Origin: CAYJBH01 sp964369965 | GTDB lineage: Bacteria; Bacillota; Clostridia; Oscillospirales; Ruminococcaceae | Direction: 5' to 3' | DNA length: 56,808 nucleotides | NCBI GenBank assembly: GCA_964369965.1 | Contig: CAYJGF010000019.1 | Location: 1-56,808 of the forward strand | Part shown: one piece after another, positions 1-7,320 of the stretch | Numbering within the stretch: the stretch's first letter is position 1 | Layout of the letters: each line of letters opens with the position of its first letter | Translations under genes and position numbers: made by a program | Notes under the pieces: model-generated | The model's database searches: none | What the model was told of the DNA's origin: nothing | Seen by the model: only the letters and a program-made list of their open reading frames with translations

Positions 1-61
1 GGCTCGAACCTGTGACCCTCTGCTTGTAAGGCAGATGCTCTCCCAGCTGAGCTAAACTCCC
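1..61 (-). tRNA. tRNA-Val (anticodon TAC), 3' end cut by window edge
   Basis: Read on the minus strand, the 5' acceptor strand GGGAGTT starts at 61, followed by a D-arm (GCTCAGCTGGGAGAGC) and an anticodon stem TCTGC/GCAGA around loop CTTACAA, giving anticodon TAC (valine). The variable loop and the start of the T-arm (GGTTCGAGCC at 1-10) are present; the 3' side of the T-stem, the acceptor 3' strand and CCA lie outside the window. A consensus promoter lies just upstream. Confidence 0.95.
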
Positions 62-79
62 GTCAAAGGTACGATAAAT

Positions 80-108
80 ATAATACTATAGCTTGCGGAA
101 TTTGTCAA
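80..108 (-). promoter_or_regulatory. Promoter of the tRNA-Val gene
   Basis: On the minus strand, TTGACA (103-108) and TATTAT (80-85) are separated by exactly 17 bp, and the -10 ends about 19 nt before the mature tRNA 5' end. This fits a vegetative sigma-70/SigA promoter for a stable RNA gene. Confidence 0.85.
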
Positions 109-296
109 TACCTTTTTTCAATTTTTTGTAAAAATTCAACATTTTTTTAAAGGAAATGTTGTTGTATAGCTATACCTTCTATATATATAATCCTATCAAA
201 GGTGTCGTCTTAGACCTGATTTTAGACGATTTCGTGACTTCATCACATACCTTTTTGCGTTTTTGTGGCAAAATATACAAAAAGGTAGACGAAACA
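109..296. other. Non-coding stretch between divergent tRNA and adhE promoters
   Basis: AT-rich, with no credible ORF. It contains an inverted repeat TACCTTTTTG (248-257) / CAAAAAGGTA (278-287) enclosing a smaller TTTTG-tgg-CAAAA hairpin, and a weaker CGTCT/AGACG pair around 206-230. The function is unknown. It could be a structured leader, a terminator or simply spacer; no RNA family is recognised. Confidence 0.4.
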
Positions 297-314
297 TTGA
301 TAAATATTTAACAA
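297..314. promoter_or_regulatory. Rex-type operator, distal copy
   Basis: The 18-mer TTGATAAATATTTAACAA matches the clostridial Rex consensus TTGTTAANNNNTTAACAA with one mismatch (position 4). It lies 18 bp upstream of the adhE -35 box. Rex is an NADH/NAD+-sensing repressor, and adhE is one of its best-known targets in Firmicutes. Confidence 0.75.
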
Positions 315-332
315 AGTATTTTTTGATAATTA

Positions 333-361
333 TTTACATCGACAAAAAAGTATGTTAAAAT
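333..361 (+). promoter_or_regulatory. adhE promoter
   Basis: TTTACA (333-338) and TAAAAT (356-361) are spaced by 17 bp. The -10 is inside the proximal Rex box, so bound Rex would exclude RNA polymerase. This predicts a leader of about 95 nt before the ATG at 462. A second, poorer candidate is TATAAT at 420-425 with a weak TTTTCA at 398-403. Confidence 0.7.
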
Positions 362-369
362 ATTAACAA
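352..369. promoter_or_regulatory. Rex-type operator, proximal copy
   Basis: ATGTTAAAATATTAACAA matches TTGTTAANNNNTTAACAA at every fixed position except the first. It overlaps the adhE -10. Its centre is 55 bp from the centre of the distal copy, close to five helical turns, which would put two Rex dimers on the same DNA face. Confidence 0.8.
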
Positions 370-461
370 GTTAAGGTTGTCAAAAAAAAAGGTTGCTTTT
401 TCACATTTTCTGACAATACTATAATAAATAAAAATTTAATTTAGAAAGGATTATCAAAAAA

Positions 462-3071
462 ATGGCTGACAACAGAGTAAAACAGGTAGAAAGTGTCGAC
501 GATTTAAAGGCGCGCATTGCCGAGATACGCGCGGCACAGGCGGAGTACTCGACCTTTTCACAGGAGAAGCTGGACGAGATTTTCCGTGCGGCGGCAATAG
601 CAGCTAACCGCAACAGGATACCTCTTGCTAAACTCGCCGTAGAGGAGACCGGCATGGGTATCGTCGAAGACAAGGTCATTAAAAATCACTATGCATCGGA
701 GTATATCTACAATAAATACCGCACCTCCAAAACAACCGGCGTTATAGAACGAGATGACAGTGCCGGTATCAGAGTCATCGCCGAGCCTATCGGTATAATT
801 GCCGCGGTCATCCCGACTACAAACCCAACCTCGACCGCGATTTTCAAGGCATTGCTCGCGCTTAAAACCGGCAACGGCATCATCTTCAGCCCCCACCCGA
901 GGGCAAAACGTTGCACCATCGAGGCGGCGAAAATCGTCCTCAGCGCCGCTGAGGCCGCCGGTGCACCCAAAGGCATCATCGGTTGGATTGACAAACCCTC
1001 ACTTGAGTTGACCAACGAGGTTATGCGTGGCGTTGACCTTATCCTCGCAACCGGTGGACCCGGAATGGTGCGCAGTGCATACTCCAGCGGCAAACCGGCT
1101 ATCGGTGTGGGCGCCGGCAACGTGCCTGCAATCTTCCATGAGACCGCCGATATAAAGACTGCGGTGTCGTCGGTGATATTGTCCAAAACCTTTGATAACG
1201 GTATGATTTGCGCGTCGGAGCAGTCGGTCATTGTCGATGCTAAGATATATAACAAGGTACGCGACGAGTTCACCCTGCGCGGATGTCACATCCTTTCCAA
1301 AAAGGAGATTGATATGGTGCGTGGCACCATCATCATTGACGGTGCGTTAAACGCCAAAATTGTCGGGCAATCCGCCAGCAAAATAGCACAGCTATCCGGC
1401 TTTAGCGTCCCCGAGGGCACAAAAATCCTTATCGGCGAGGTGGAGAGCACCGAACTCGGTGAAGCATTTGCCCATGAAAAACTCTCCCCCGTGCTCGCGA
1501 TGTACAGCTATAAAAAGTTCGACGACGCCGTGAAAAAGGCGGAGCACCTTATCGTTGAGGGTGGCTATGGTCACACCGCCTCCATCTTTATCAATACCGA
1601 CACAGCCGCCGACGATTTGAACCTGTTTGAAAACCGCGTGAAAACCTGCCGTATAGTTGTCAACACACCTGCCGCTCACGGCGGTATCGGTGACCTTTAT
1701 AACTTCAGCCTCGCCCCGTCTTTGACCCTCGGTTGCGGTAGCTGGGGTGGTAACTCGGTATCGGAAAATGTAGGCGTTAAACATCTTATCAACACAAAAA
1801 CCGTTGCCGAAAGGAGAGAGAATATGCTCTGGCTTCGTACCCCGGAAAAACTTTATTTCAAAAAGGGTTGCTTGACTCTTGCACTCACCGAACTTAAAGA
1901 GGTTTATAACAAAAAACGCGTCTTTGTTGTCACCGATGATTTCCTATATAAAAACGGCAACATCAAGGTTGTCACCGATATCCTAGACGGGCTGGGGATT
2001 GCACACACCACATTCTTTGAGGTGGAGCCGGACCCGACACTCGCCACCGCCAAGGCAGGCGCCAAGGCGATGGAGGCATTCAAACCGGACTGTGTTTTAG
2101 CGTTTGGCGGTGGCTCACCCATCGATGCCGCTAAAATAATGTGGACGCTGTATGAGTATCCCGACGTCGACTTTTTCGACCTTGCCATGAGATTTATGGA
2201 TATCCGCAAACGCATCTGTGGCTTCCCGAAACTCGGCATAAAGGCGGATCTTGTCGCAATACCGACAACGGCAGGCACCGGCAGTGAGGTCACACCGTTC
2301 GCGGTTATAACCGACGAAAAAACCGGTGTGAAATACCCTCTTGCCGACTATGAACTGCTGCCCAAGATGGCTATAGTGGACGCAAACCTAATGATGAATA
2401 TGCCCAAGGGACTGACTGCGGCGTCCGGTATCGATGCCCTCACACACGCACTGGAGGCGTATGCCTCTATGTTAGCCTCGAGCTATACCGACGGCTCTGC
2501 ACTCACCGCAATTAAACTTGTGTTTGAGAACCTGCCGTCCGCATACAAAAACGGAGCTAACGACTCGACAGCGAGGGAGAACATGGCGGATGCCTCCACC
2601 CTTGCCGGCATGGCATTTGCAAACTCTTTCCTCGGCATTTGTCACTCCATGGCTCATAAACTCGGCGCATTTCACCATCTGCCGCACGGCGTTGCAAACG
2701 CACTGCTTATATCCCATGTGATACGTTTTAACATGACCGAGAACCCGACCAAGATGGGTGCATTTTCACAATATCGCTATCCCAACGTGTGCAAACGGTA
2801 TGCCGAGATTGCAAGGTTTATCGGAATTGCCGGCAAGGACGATAAGGATAGCACCGAAAAACTAATCACCGCGATAGAGGAGCTAAAGGCTACACTGGAG
2901 ATCAAAAAGTGCATCAAGGACTATAATATAGATGAAAAAGCGTTCCTCGACACCCTTGATGAGATGACGGAGCATGCCTTTGACGACCAATGCACCGGCG
3001 CAAACCCGAGGTATCCTCTCATATCGGAGCTTAAACAAATATATCTTGACGCATATTACGGTAAAAAGTAA
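462..3071 (+). CDS. adhE: Bifunctional acetaldehyde-CoA / alcohol dehydrogenase AdhE
   Basis: Converts acetyl-CoA to acetaldehyde and then to ethanol, reoxidising two NADH per acetyl group in the cytoplasm. The 869 residues match the usual AdhE length. Residues 1 to about 440 are a CoA-acylating aldehyde dehydrogenase with catalytic Cys250 (motif GMICASEQ). After a linker, residues 460-869 are an iron-dependent alcohol dehydrogenase with GGGSPIDAAK and metal ligands Asp658, His662, His728 and His742 at the spacing of the E. coli enzyme. All catalytic residues are intact. An AGAAAGGA ribosome site lies at 443-450. Two Rex boxes around its promoter indicate control by NADH/NAD+ ratio. The kinase-like gene follows 10 nt downstream. 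Confidence 0.97.
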   Translation: MADNRVKQVESVDDLKARIAEIRAAQAEYSTFSQEKLDEIFRAAAIAANRNRIPLAKLAVEETGMGIVEDKVIKNHYASEYIYNKYRTSKTTGVIERDDSAGIRVIAEPIGIIAAVIPTTNPTSTAIFKALLALKTGNGIIFSPHPRAKRCTIEAAKIVLSAAEAAGAPKGIIGWIDKPSLELTNEVMRGVDLILATGGPGMVRSAYSSGKPAIGVGAGNVPAIFHETADIKTAVSSVILSKTFDNGMICASEQSVIVDAKIYNKVRDEFTLRGCHILSKKEIDMVRGTIIIDGALNAKIVGQSASKIAQLSGFSVPEGTKILIGEVESTELGEAFAHEKLSPVLAMYSYKKFDDAVKKAEHLIVEGGYGHTASIFINTDTAADDLNLFENRVKTCRIVVNTPAAHGGIGDLYNFSLAPSLTLGCGSWGGNSVSENVGVKHLINTKTVAERRENMLWLRTPEKLYFKKGCLTLALTELKEVYNKKRVFVVTDDFLYKNGNIKVVTDILDGLGIAHTTFFEVEPDPTLATAKAGAKAMEAFKPDCVLAFGGGSPIDAAKIMWTLYEYPDVDFFDLAMRFMDIRKRICGFPKLGIKADLVAIPTTAGTGSEVTPFAVITDEKTGVKYPLADYELLPKMAIVDANLMMNMPKGLTAASGIDALTHALEAYASMLASSYTDGSALTAIKLVFENLPSAYKNGANDSTARENMADASTLAGMAFANSFLGICHSMAHKLGAFHHLPHGVANALLISHVIRFNMTENPTKMGAFSQYRYPNVCKRYAEIARFIGIAGKDDKDSTEKLITAIEELKATLEIKKCIKDYNIDEKAFLDTLDEMTEHAFDDQCTGANPRYPLISELKQIYLDAYYGKK

Positions 3072-3081
3072 GGGGTGAAAA

Positions 3082-3831
3082 ATGGACAAAAATAATATTA
3101 TTGCACAACGCAAAAACAAGACCATATACCGTGAGGGTAACACGGTGATAAAGCTCTTTGACGATAGCTTTACCAACTCCGCGGTGCTGAACGAGGCGCT
3201 GAACCAGTCCCGAGTATATGAGACGGGGTTAAATGTCCCCAAACTCATCGAGGTCACAAAGATTGACGGCAGATGGGCGATAATCAGCGAGTATGTAGAG
3301 GGTCAAACGTTGAGCGAGCTAATGAGCCAAAACCCCGACAAACGCGACGAGTATATAAAGTTGTTTGTCGACACACAGATGTTAATTCAAGCTCACAGCT
3401 CACCCTTGTTATCCAAAATCAAGGATAAGATGAAGCTTAAAATCAACGCCACAAACTTCGATGATAATACCAAATATGAGCTTTTAACCCGTCTTGAATC
3501 GATGCCCAAACACAGCAAGATATGTCACGGTGATTATAACCCCGATAACATCATAATCACCCCGAACGGCGCGGTTTTCATACTCGATTGGTCACACGTC
3601 ACGCAGGGCAATGCCTCCGCCGATATTGCGAGGAGTTATCTTCTGTTTCGGCTTAACGAGCAGTTCGAAATTGCGGAAAAATATATTGAACTCTTCTGCA
3701 AAAAGAGCGGCACGCGCCGCAAATATGTCGAGGGTTGGATCCCGATCGTCGCGGCGTCACAGTCGGTCAAAGGCAATGAAAAGGAACGAGAGTTTTTAGC
3801 CCGCCTTGTCGATGTGGTGGAATACGAGTAG
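3082..3831 (+). CDS. Aminoglycoside/choline kinase-fold phosphotransferase
   Basis: A 249-residue protein of the APH/choline kinase superfamily. It shows the Brenner motif HGDYNPDN (His149, catalytic Asp151) and the metal-binding DWS motif about 18 residues later, preceded by a short nucleotide-binding N-lobe (GNTVIKLF, YVEGQTLSEL). The substrate is unknown; relatives phosphorylate small hydroxyl compounds such as choline, sugars or nucleosides as well as aminoglycosides. It starts 10 nt after adhE with the site AGGGGTG, so it is probably co-transcribed and Rex-controlled. Nothing indicates an antibiotic resistance gene. It ends right at a palindromic repeat. Confidence 0.8.
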   Translation: MDKNNIIAQRKNKTIYREGNTVIKLFDDSFTNSAVLNEALNQSRVYETGLNVPKLIEVTKIDGRWAIISEYVEGQTLSELMSQNPDKRDEYIKLFVDTQMLIQAHSSPLLSKIKDKMKLKINATNFDDNTKYELLTRLESMPKHSKICHGDYNPDNIIITPNGAVFILDWSHVTQGNASADIARSYLLFRLNEQFEIAEKYIELFCKKSGTRRKYVEGWIPIVAASQSVKGNEKEREFLARLVDVVEYE

Positions 3832-4012
3832 ACCCGTCCCCCACAACATCACCGCAACATCGATTTAACCGTGTGGACACCCCTCGTGGTCGTCCGATTT
3901 GTTTGACGAAACACTGCGGTCGGGTTGTAGGGGAGGGGTCGCCCCTCCCGACATTGCGGTTATCCGGACAAACGGGACGGGCAACCCGTCCCCTACATTT
4001 CATCCTTCTGGC
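3832..4012. repeat. Palindromic intergenic repeat with self-folding arms
   Basis: The core runs 3927-3996. The left arm, GTAGGGGAGGGGTCGCCCC plus TCCC (3927-3949), and the right arm ending in CCCGTCCCCTAC (to 3996) are inverted copies. Each arm is itself a hairpin: GGGAGGGG-tcg-CCCCTCCC and GGGACGGG-caa-CCCGTCCC. The arms differ by a G/C swap that is compensated within each hairpin. The 3832-3926 part, immediately after the kinase stop, holds related fragments (ACCCGTCCCCCAC). No ORF is credible. The layout resembles REP/BIME-like or MITE-like elements. Confidence 0.75.
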
Positions 4013-4038
4013 ATGTGCATCTTGACATAACAACCCCA

Positions 4039-4075
4039 AAAATCACCCCTACAAAAACTGTAGGGGTGATTTTTT
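4039..4075. terminator. Bidirectional rho-independent terminator
   Basis: A perfect 15-bp stem (4039-4053 with 4059-4073) encloses a 5-nt AAAAC loop. A T-run follows on the plus strand and a corresponding A-run precedes it, so it can stop both the adhE operon and the convergent LRR gene. Confidence 0.92.
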
Positions 4076-4092
4076 AAATGTGATAATCTCAA

Positions 4093-5583
4093 CTATCGGT
4101 TATATACACCTGTCAGCGGTGCAAGCATGACCGGTGCCGGTTCCGGTTCCGGTTCCGGCGGATTAGTTATCACTAAAAAGTTGGTATACTCAAAAAGCGG
4201 TAAAAAATCGGAGCCGACTCCACTCGATACGGTGAATCTATGCGAGCCTGCCGCGGTCGCCGTAGTGCCGGTTAAGACGAGTGGTTGCTGATTTTGTAGT
4301 AGATAATCTAAAGAATGTGCCGTTCCATCTACCGCAATCTCGGTGACATTCACCGTTTTCAGGCTGCCGTCATAGACGAACTGTGTTGCGCTGTGTGTCA
4401 CCTTAATGGGTATGGGGGTGACAAGTTTTGTTGTATCGGTCACATTAGGATCCAAATTCTTTACCATAACATCCGCGCCCCAACCGAGCGCGTCAGCATT
4501 GTAATAAATTTGAAGATCGCCGTAATCCGGTATATCCGCCGTGTTCAAGCCAATGCTGAAATCCCCGTCATAATAGATAGAGCTTAGCAGTTCACAACCC
4601 TTAAATACATCCGCTCCCACAGTTGTCACGGTTTTGGGTATAACAACCGATTGTAAAGCCTTACACCCCGAAAAAGTTAAGTCCCCTATCGCAGTGACAC
4701 CGTAGGGGATGGTGACCGAGGTTAAGGCCTCGCAAAGTTGAAACGCCGCTTCACCTATCGATGTGGCACTGCTCAGGTCAACCGAAGTTAAGGCGTCGTT
4801 TCCCCCACCCAAATCCCCGGCAAATGCATAATCACCTATGGTTTGAACGTGTTGCAGATCAATATTTGCTAAATCAGAAGTTTCGGCAAACGCAGTAATT
4901 CCAATAGTCTTAACACTGCTCGGGAGATTGACCGTATGCAATTTATAACATTCCTTAAAAACGTTCTGAGCTATAATATCTATGCCATCCGGAATGGTGA
5001 CTTCAGTTAAACTTCTGCACAACTGGAAAGCACCCCCATTTATAACTGTGACACTGCTCGGGATGGTAATTTCGGTTAAATTGATACAGCTTTGGAAGGC
5101 ATAAATCTCTATGGTTGTGACACCCTCCGGAATGGTAAAATTGGTTAAACCATTGCAATTACTGAAAGCATAATCCCCTATGGTGGTGACGCCGCTCTGG
5201 ATGGTGACATTGGTTAAGGGTTTGCATGAATAAAAAGCATAATCCCCTATAGCTGTGACGTTATAGGTATTGCCGGCAGCGTCGGTGAGCGAGACGGGTA
5301 TGACAATCGCCCCTGCCGTTGTGTTATCTATCGACGGAATAGCCATAGCCCCGTTGCCCACCTGCACCGTGCCCGGAGTGCTTCCGGACGGGTCGGAGAG
5401 GATTTTGAAGGTCATGGGAATTTTAGTGGTTGTTCCACCGGCGTCAGTTACGTCTACTTGCGCAGTCAGCAAATCCCCCACCGCCGCATGTGCCGTCAGA
5501 GTCGGCAGGAACACCGCAAAAACCATAGCCATAAAGAACAATGTCATCACGGCAAAGGATATCTTAAAAACAGTTTTTTTCAT
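4093..5583 (-). CDS. Secreted BspA-type leucine-rich-repeat protein
   Basis: The start is placed at the ATG at 5583, not the in-frame ATG at 5607, because AAAGGGG sits 8 nt before it and the protein then opens with a clear signal peptide: KK, a hydrophobic core (ISFAVMTLFFMAMVFAVF) and a likely AHA cleavage site near residue 33. The mature part has a beta-rich lead and then about eight to nine BspA-like (LRR_5) repeats of roughly 23 residues with the pattern IGDYAFxxCxxLTxVTIPxxVTxI. A tail follows, ending in a short Pro-Glu run and about 15 more residues. No LPXTG, transmembrane anchor or SLH domain is visible, so it is secreted or non-covalently bound. Relatives are adhesins or unknown surface proteins. 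It is monocistronic, with its own promoter. Confidence 0.85.
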   Translation of the reverse strand: MKKTVFKISFAVMTLFFMAMVFAVFLPTLTAHAAVGDLLTAQVDVTDAGGTTTKIPMTFKILSDPSGSTPGTVQVGNGAMAIPSIDNTTAGAIVIPVSLTDAAGNTYNVTAIGDYAFYSCKPLTNVTIQSGVTTIGDYAFSNCNGLTNFTIPEGVTTIEIYAFQSCINLTEITIPSSVTVINGGAFQLCRSLTEVTIPDGIDIIAQNVFKECYKLHTVNLPSSVKTIGITAFAETSDLANIDLQHVQTIGDYAFAGDLGGGNDALTSVDLSSATSIGEAAFQLCEALTSVTIPYGVTAIGDLTFSGCKALQSVVIPKTVTTVGADVFKGCELLSSIYYDGDFSIGLNTADIPDYGDLQIYYNADALGWGADVMVKNLDPNVTDTTKLVTPIPIKVTHSATQFVYDGSLKTVNVTEIAVDGTAHSLDYLLQNQQPLVLTGTTATAAGSHRFTVSSGVGSDFLPLFEYTNFLVITNPPEPEPEPAPVMLAPLTGVYNR

Positions 5584-5614
5584 ATTTTGTACCCCTTTAA
5601 TATTCATCCGTTAT

Positions 5615-5643
5615 ATTTTATCATAAAATGCGTCATGTTGCAA
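5615..5643 (-). promoter_or_regulatory. Promoter of the LRR protein gene
   Basis: On the minus strand, TTGCAA (5638-5643) and TAAAAT (5615-5620) are spaced by 17 bp, about 30 nt before the chosen ATG. It is divergent from the rpmE promoter, which uses the same TTGCAA -35. Confidence 0.8.
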
Positions 5644-5686
5644 GTGTTTTTATTTTGAATAATTGAGCAAAACTTGTAAAAAATAC

Positions 5687-5715
5687 TTGCAATGTGTTTT
5701 GTTATATGTTATAAT
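5687..5715 (+). promoter_or_regulatory. rpmE promoter
   Basis: TTGCAA (5687-5692) and a perfect TATAAT (5710-5715) are spaced by 17 bp. This gives a leader of about 65 nt before rpmE. No zinc-repressor (Zur) box was recognised. Confidence 0.85.
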
Positions 5716-5787
5716 GTTTGAGCAATGTTTAAAAACAGGTGATATCGGCGACGATATGAGCCTTTTGAAGAAAGGAATGGTCACAAG

Positions 5788-5985
5788 ATGAGAGAGGGAA
5801 TTCACCCAAAATACGAGGAGGCGGACGTAGTCTGCGCATGTGGCGAGAAGTTCAAGACTCGCTCCACCAAAAAGGAGATACACGTCGAGATTTGCTCCAA
5901 GTGTCATCCTTTTTATACCGGTAAGCAAAAACTTGTCGACACCGGCGGACGCGTCGACCGCTTTAAAAAGCGTTTCGGGCTGTAA
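5788..5985 (+). CDS. rpmE: 50S ribosomal protein L31 (zinc-binding type)
   Basis: A 65-residue component of the large ribosomal subunit at the central protuberance. The N-terminus MREGIHPKY and the Cys ladder Cys16, Cys18, Cys36 and Cys39 mark the zinc-containing C+ form rather than the C- paralogue made under zinc starvation. AAAGGA precedes the ATG by 11 nt. It stands alone between its own promoter and a strong terminator, as is common for rpmE in Clostridia. Confidence 0.97.
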   Translation: MREGIHPKYEEADVVCACGEKFKTRSTKKEIHVEICSKCHPFYTGKQKLVDTGGRVDRFKKRFGL

Positions 5986-6011
5986 AGATCATTTTTGTTA
6001 CGGTTAAGATC

Positions 6012-6053
6012 GTAGGGTAAGATTTTTTTCTTACCCTACAATTTTGTTTTTTT
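6012..6053 (+). terminator. rpmE rho-independent terminator
   Basis: An 11-bp perfect stem GTAGGGTAAGA (6012-6022) / TCTTACCCTAC (6029-6039) with a 6-T loop is followed by a T-rich tract to 6053. The stem begins GTAGGG and ends CCCTAC like the window's palindromic repeats, so the terminator may itself derive from one. Confidence 0.92.
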
Positions 6054-6075
6054 AAATAAATACATGGTGGTTGAG

Positions 6076-6174
6076 GTGCAGGGCAAGGGCTATGCTCTTG
6101 CCGTCGTTGTTGGGTAATTACAATCCCGTAAAAAACAATCATGTGGCGGACAGAGCAGAGCCCTTGCCCTACAC
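6076..6174. repeat. Inverted-repeat element upstream of the dGTPase gene
   Basis: Arms 6076-6098 and 6152-6174 are 23-nt inverted copies with two differences (core AGGGCAAGGGCT), separated by about 53 nt. The right arm ends CCCTACAC, like the GTAGGG...CCCTAC elements elsewhere. It fills most of the 309-nt space between rpmE and the next gene. A TATAAT at 6257-6262, without a good -35, may serve the downstream gene. Confidence 0.7.
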
Positions 6175-6294
6175 ACATTATCATATAATCATGATAACAA
6201 TACATAACACGAGGTTGTTTTAAAAATAAAAAAAAGGAATTTAGTGCTTTTTGCAGTATAATATATATAGAACAACTTATAACGAGGTGACAGC

Positions 6295-7320
6295 ATGGTT
6301 GTAACGACAGCGAGAGAGTGCCGCGAAAATCTTGAAAAGAAGATATTGTCCCCCTGCGCGACCCTTTCAACCGACAGCGTCGGCAGAAAGGTTGCGGAGC
6401 CGCCCTGTGACCTACGCACCGATTTTTGTCGCGATCGGGATAGGATAGTCCATTGCAAGGCGTTTCGGCGGCTTAAAACCAAGACGCAGGTGTTCCTCGC
6501 ACCCAAGGGTGATCACATCCGCACTCGCCTAACCCACACGCTGGAGGTCGCCCAGATAGCGCGCACCATTGCAAGAGCACTGCGGCTTAACGAGGATTTG
6601 ACCGAGGCGATAGCGATGGGTCACGACCTCGGTCACACACCGTTCGGTCATGCCGGTGAGCGCGCACTGCGAGAGCTCAATCCAAACGGGTTTGCACACT
6701 ATCGACAGAGTGTGCGAGTGGTCTCGGTGCTGGAAAAATACCCGAGTGGTCTTAACCTGACGGATGAGGTGTTGGACGGCATACTCAACCACACCACCGG
6801 CAATCAGGCGCGCACCCTTGAGGGGCAGTTGGTGCGAATATGCGACCGTGTGGCATATCTCAACCACGACATTGAGGACAGCATCGATGCCGGTCTTTTG
6901 AGAGAGGATATGTTGCCACAGCAGATAACCGACATACTCGGGCATGGCAAATCGGAGCGGATTACAACCCTTTTAAACGACCTGTTTAAAAACAGTGATA
7001 GTGAGTTGTGTTTTAGCGAGTCGGTGCAAAAGGCGTTTAGTGACCTACATAAATTTATGTTTGATACCGTCTATATCGGTTCCGCCGCTAAGGTGGAGGA
7101 GGAAAAGGTTTTCGGGTTCATCTCAAAACTATATCTACATTATCGTGAAAATCCGAACACCATGCCGCAAATGTACCGAGATATAGCTGAAAATGAGGGG
7201 ATAGACACGGCGGTCACCGATTATATCTCCGGCATGAGTGACAGCTTTGCGGTGCTCGAATTCGAAAAAATATATGTCCCACGGGGGTGGGATTTACTAA
7301 GAGATAGGGAAAAGGTGTGA
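6295..7320 (+). CDS. dgt: HD-domain dNTP triphosphohydrolase (dGTPase-like)
   Basis: A 341-residue member of the deoxyguanosinetriphosphate triphosphohydrolase-like family, which splits dNTPs to deoxynucleoside and tripolyphosphate. The metal-binding HD signature is visible as RLTHTLEVAQIAR followed by MGHDLGHTPFGHAGE, then the downstream NHD (AYLNHDIEDSID). The N-terminal DRDRIVHCKAFRRLKTKTQV segment is typical. This is the shorter, hexameric-type length seen in Firmicutes. GAGGTGA precedes the ATG by 4 nt. The stop overlaps the dnaG start by 4 bp (GTGA), so the two are translationally coupled in a replication/transcription operon with rpoD. Confidence 0.92.
   Translation: MVVTTARECRENLEKKILSPCATLSTDSVGRKVAEPPCDLRTDFCRDRDRIVHCKAFRRLKTKTQVFLAPKGDHIRTRLTHTLEVAQIARTIARALRLNEDLTEAIAMGHDLGHTPFGHAGERALRELNPNGFAHYRQSVRVVSVLEKYPSGLNLTDEVLDGILNHTTGNQARTLEGQLVRICDRVAYLNHDIEDSIDAGLLREDMLPQQITDILGHGKSERITTLLNDLFKNSDSELCFSESVQKAFSDLHKFMFDTVYIGSAAKVEEEKVFGFISKLYLHYRENPNTMPQMYRDIAENEGIDTAVTDYISGMSDSFAVLEFEKIYVPRGWDLLRDREKV

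Noticed and set aside
378..416. TTGTCA...TGACAA pair in the adhE leader as a further operator
   Set aside because: The half-sites are 27 bp apart and match no regulator I know; left as unexplained structure.
3082..3831. Aminoglycoside resistance gene
   Set aside because: Only the general kinase fold is supported; context and overall sequence do not point to a known resistance enzyme.
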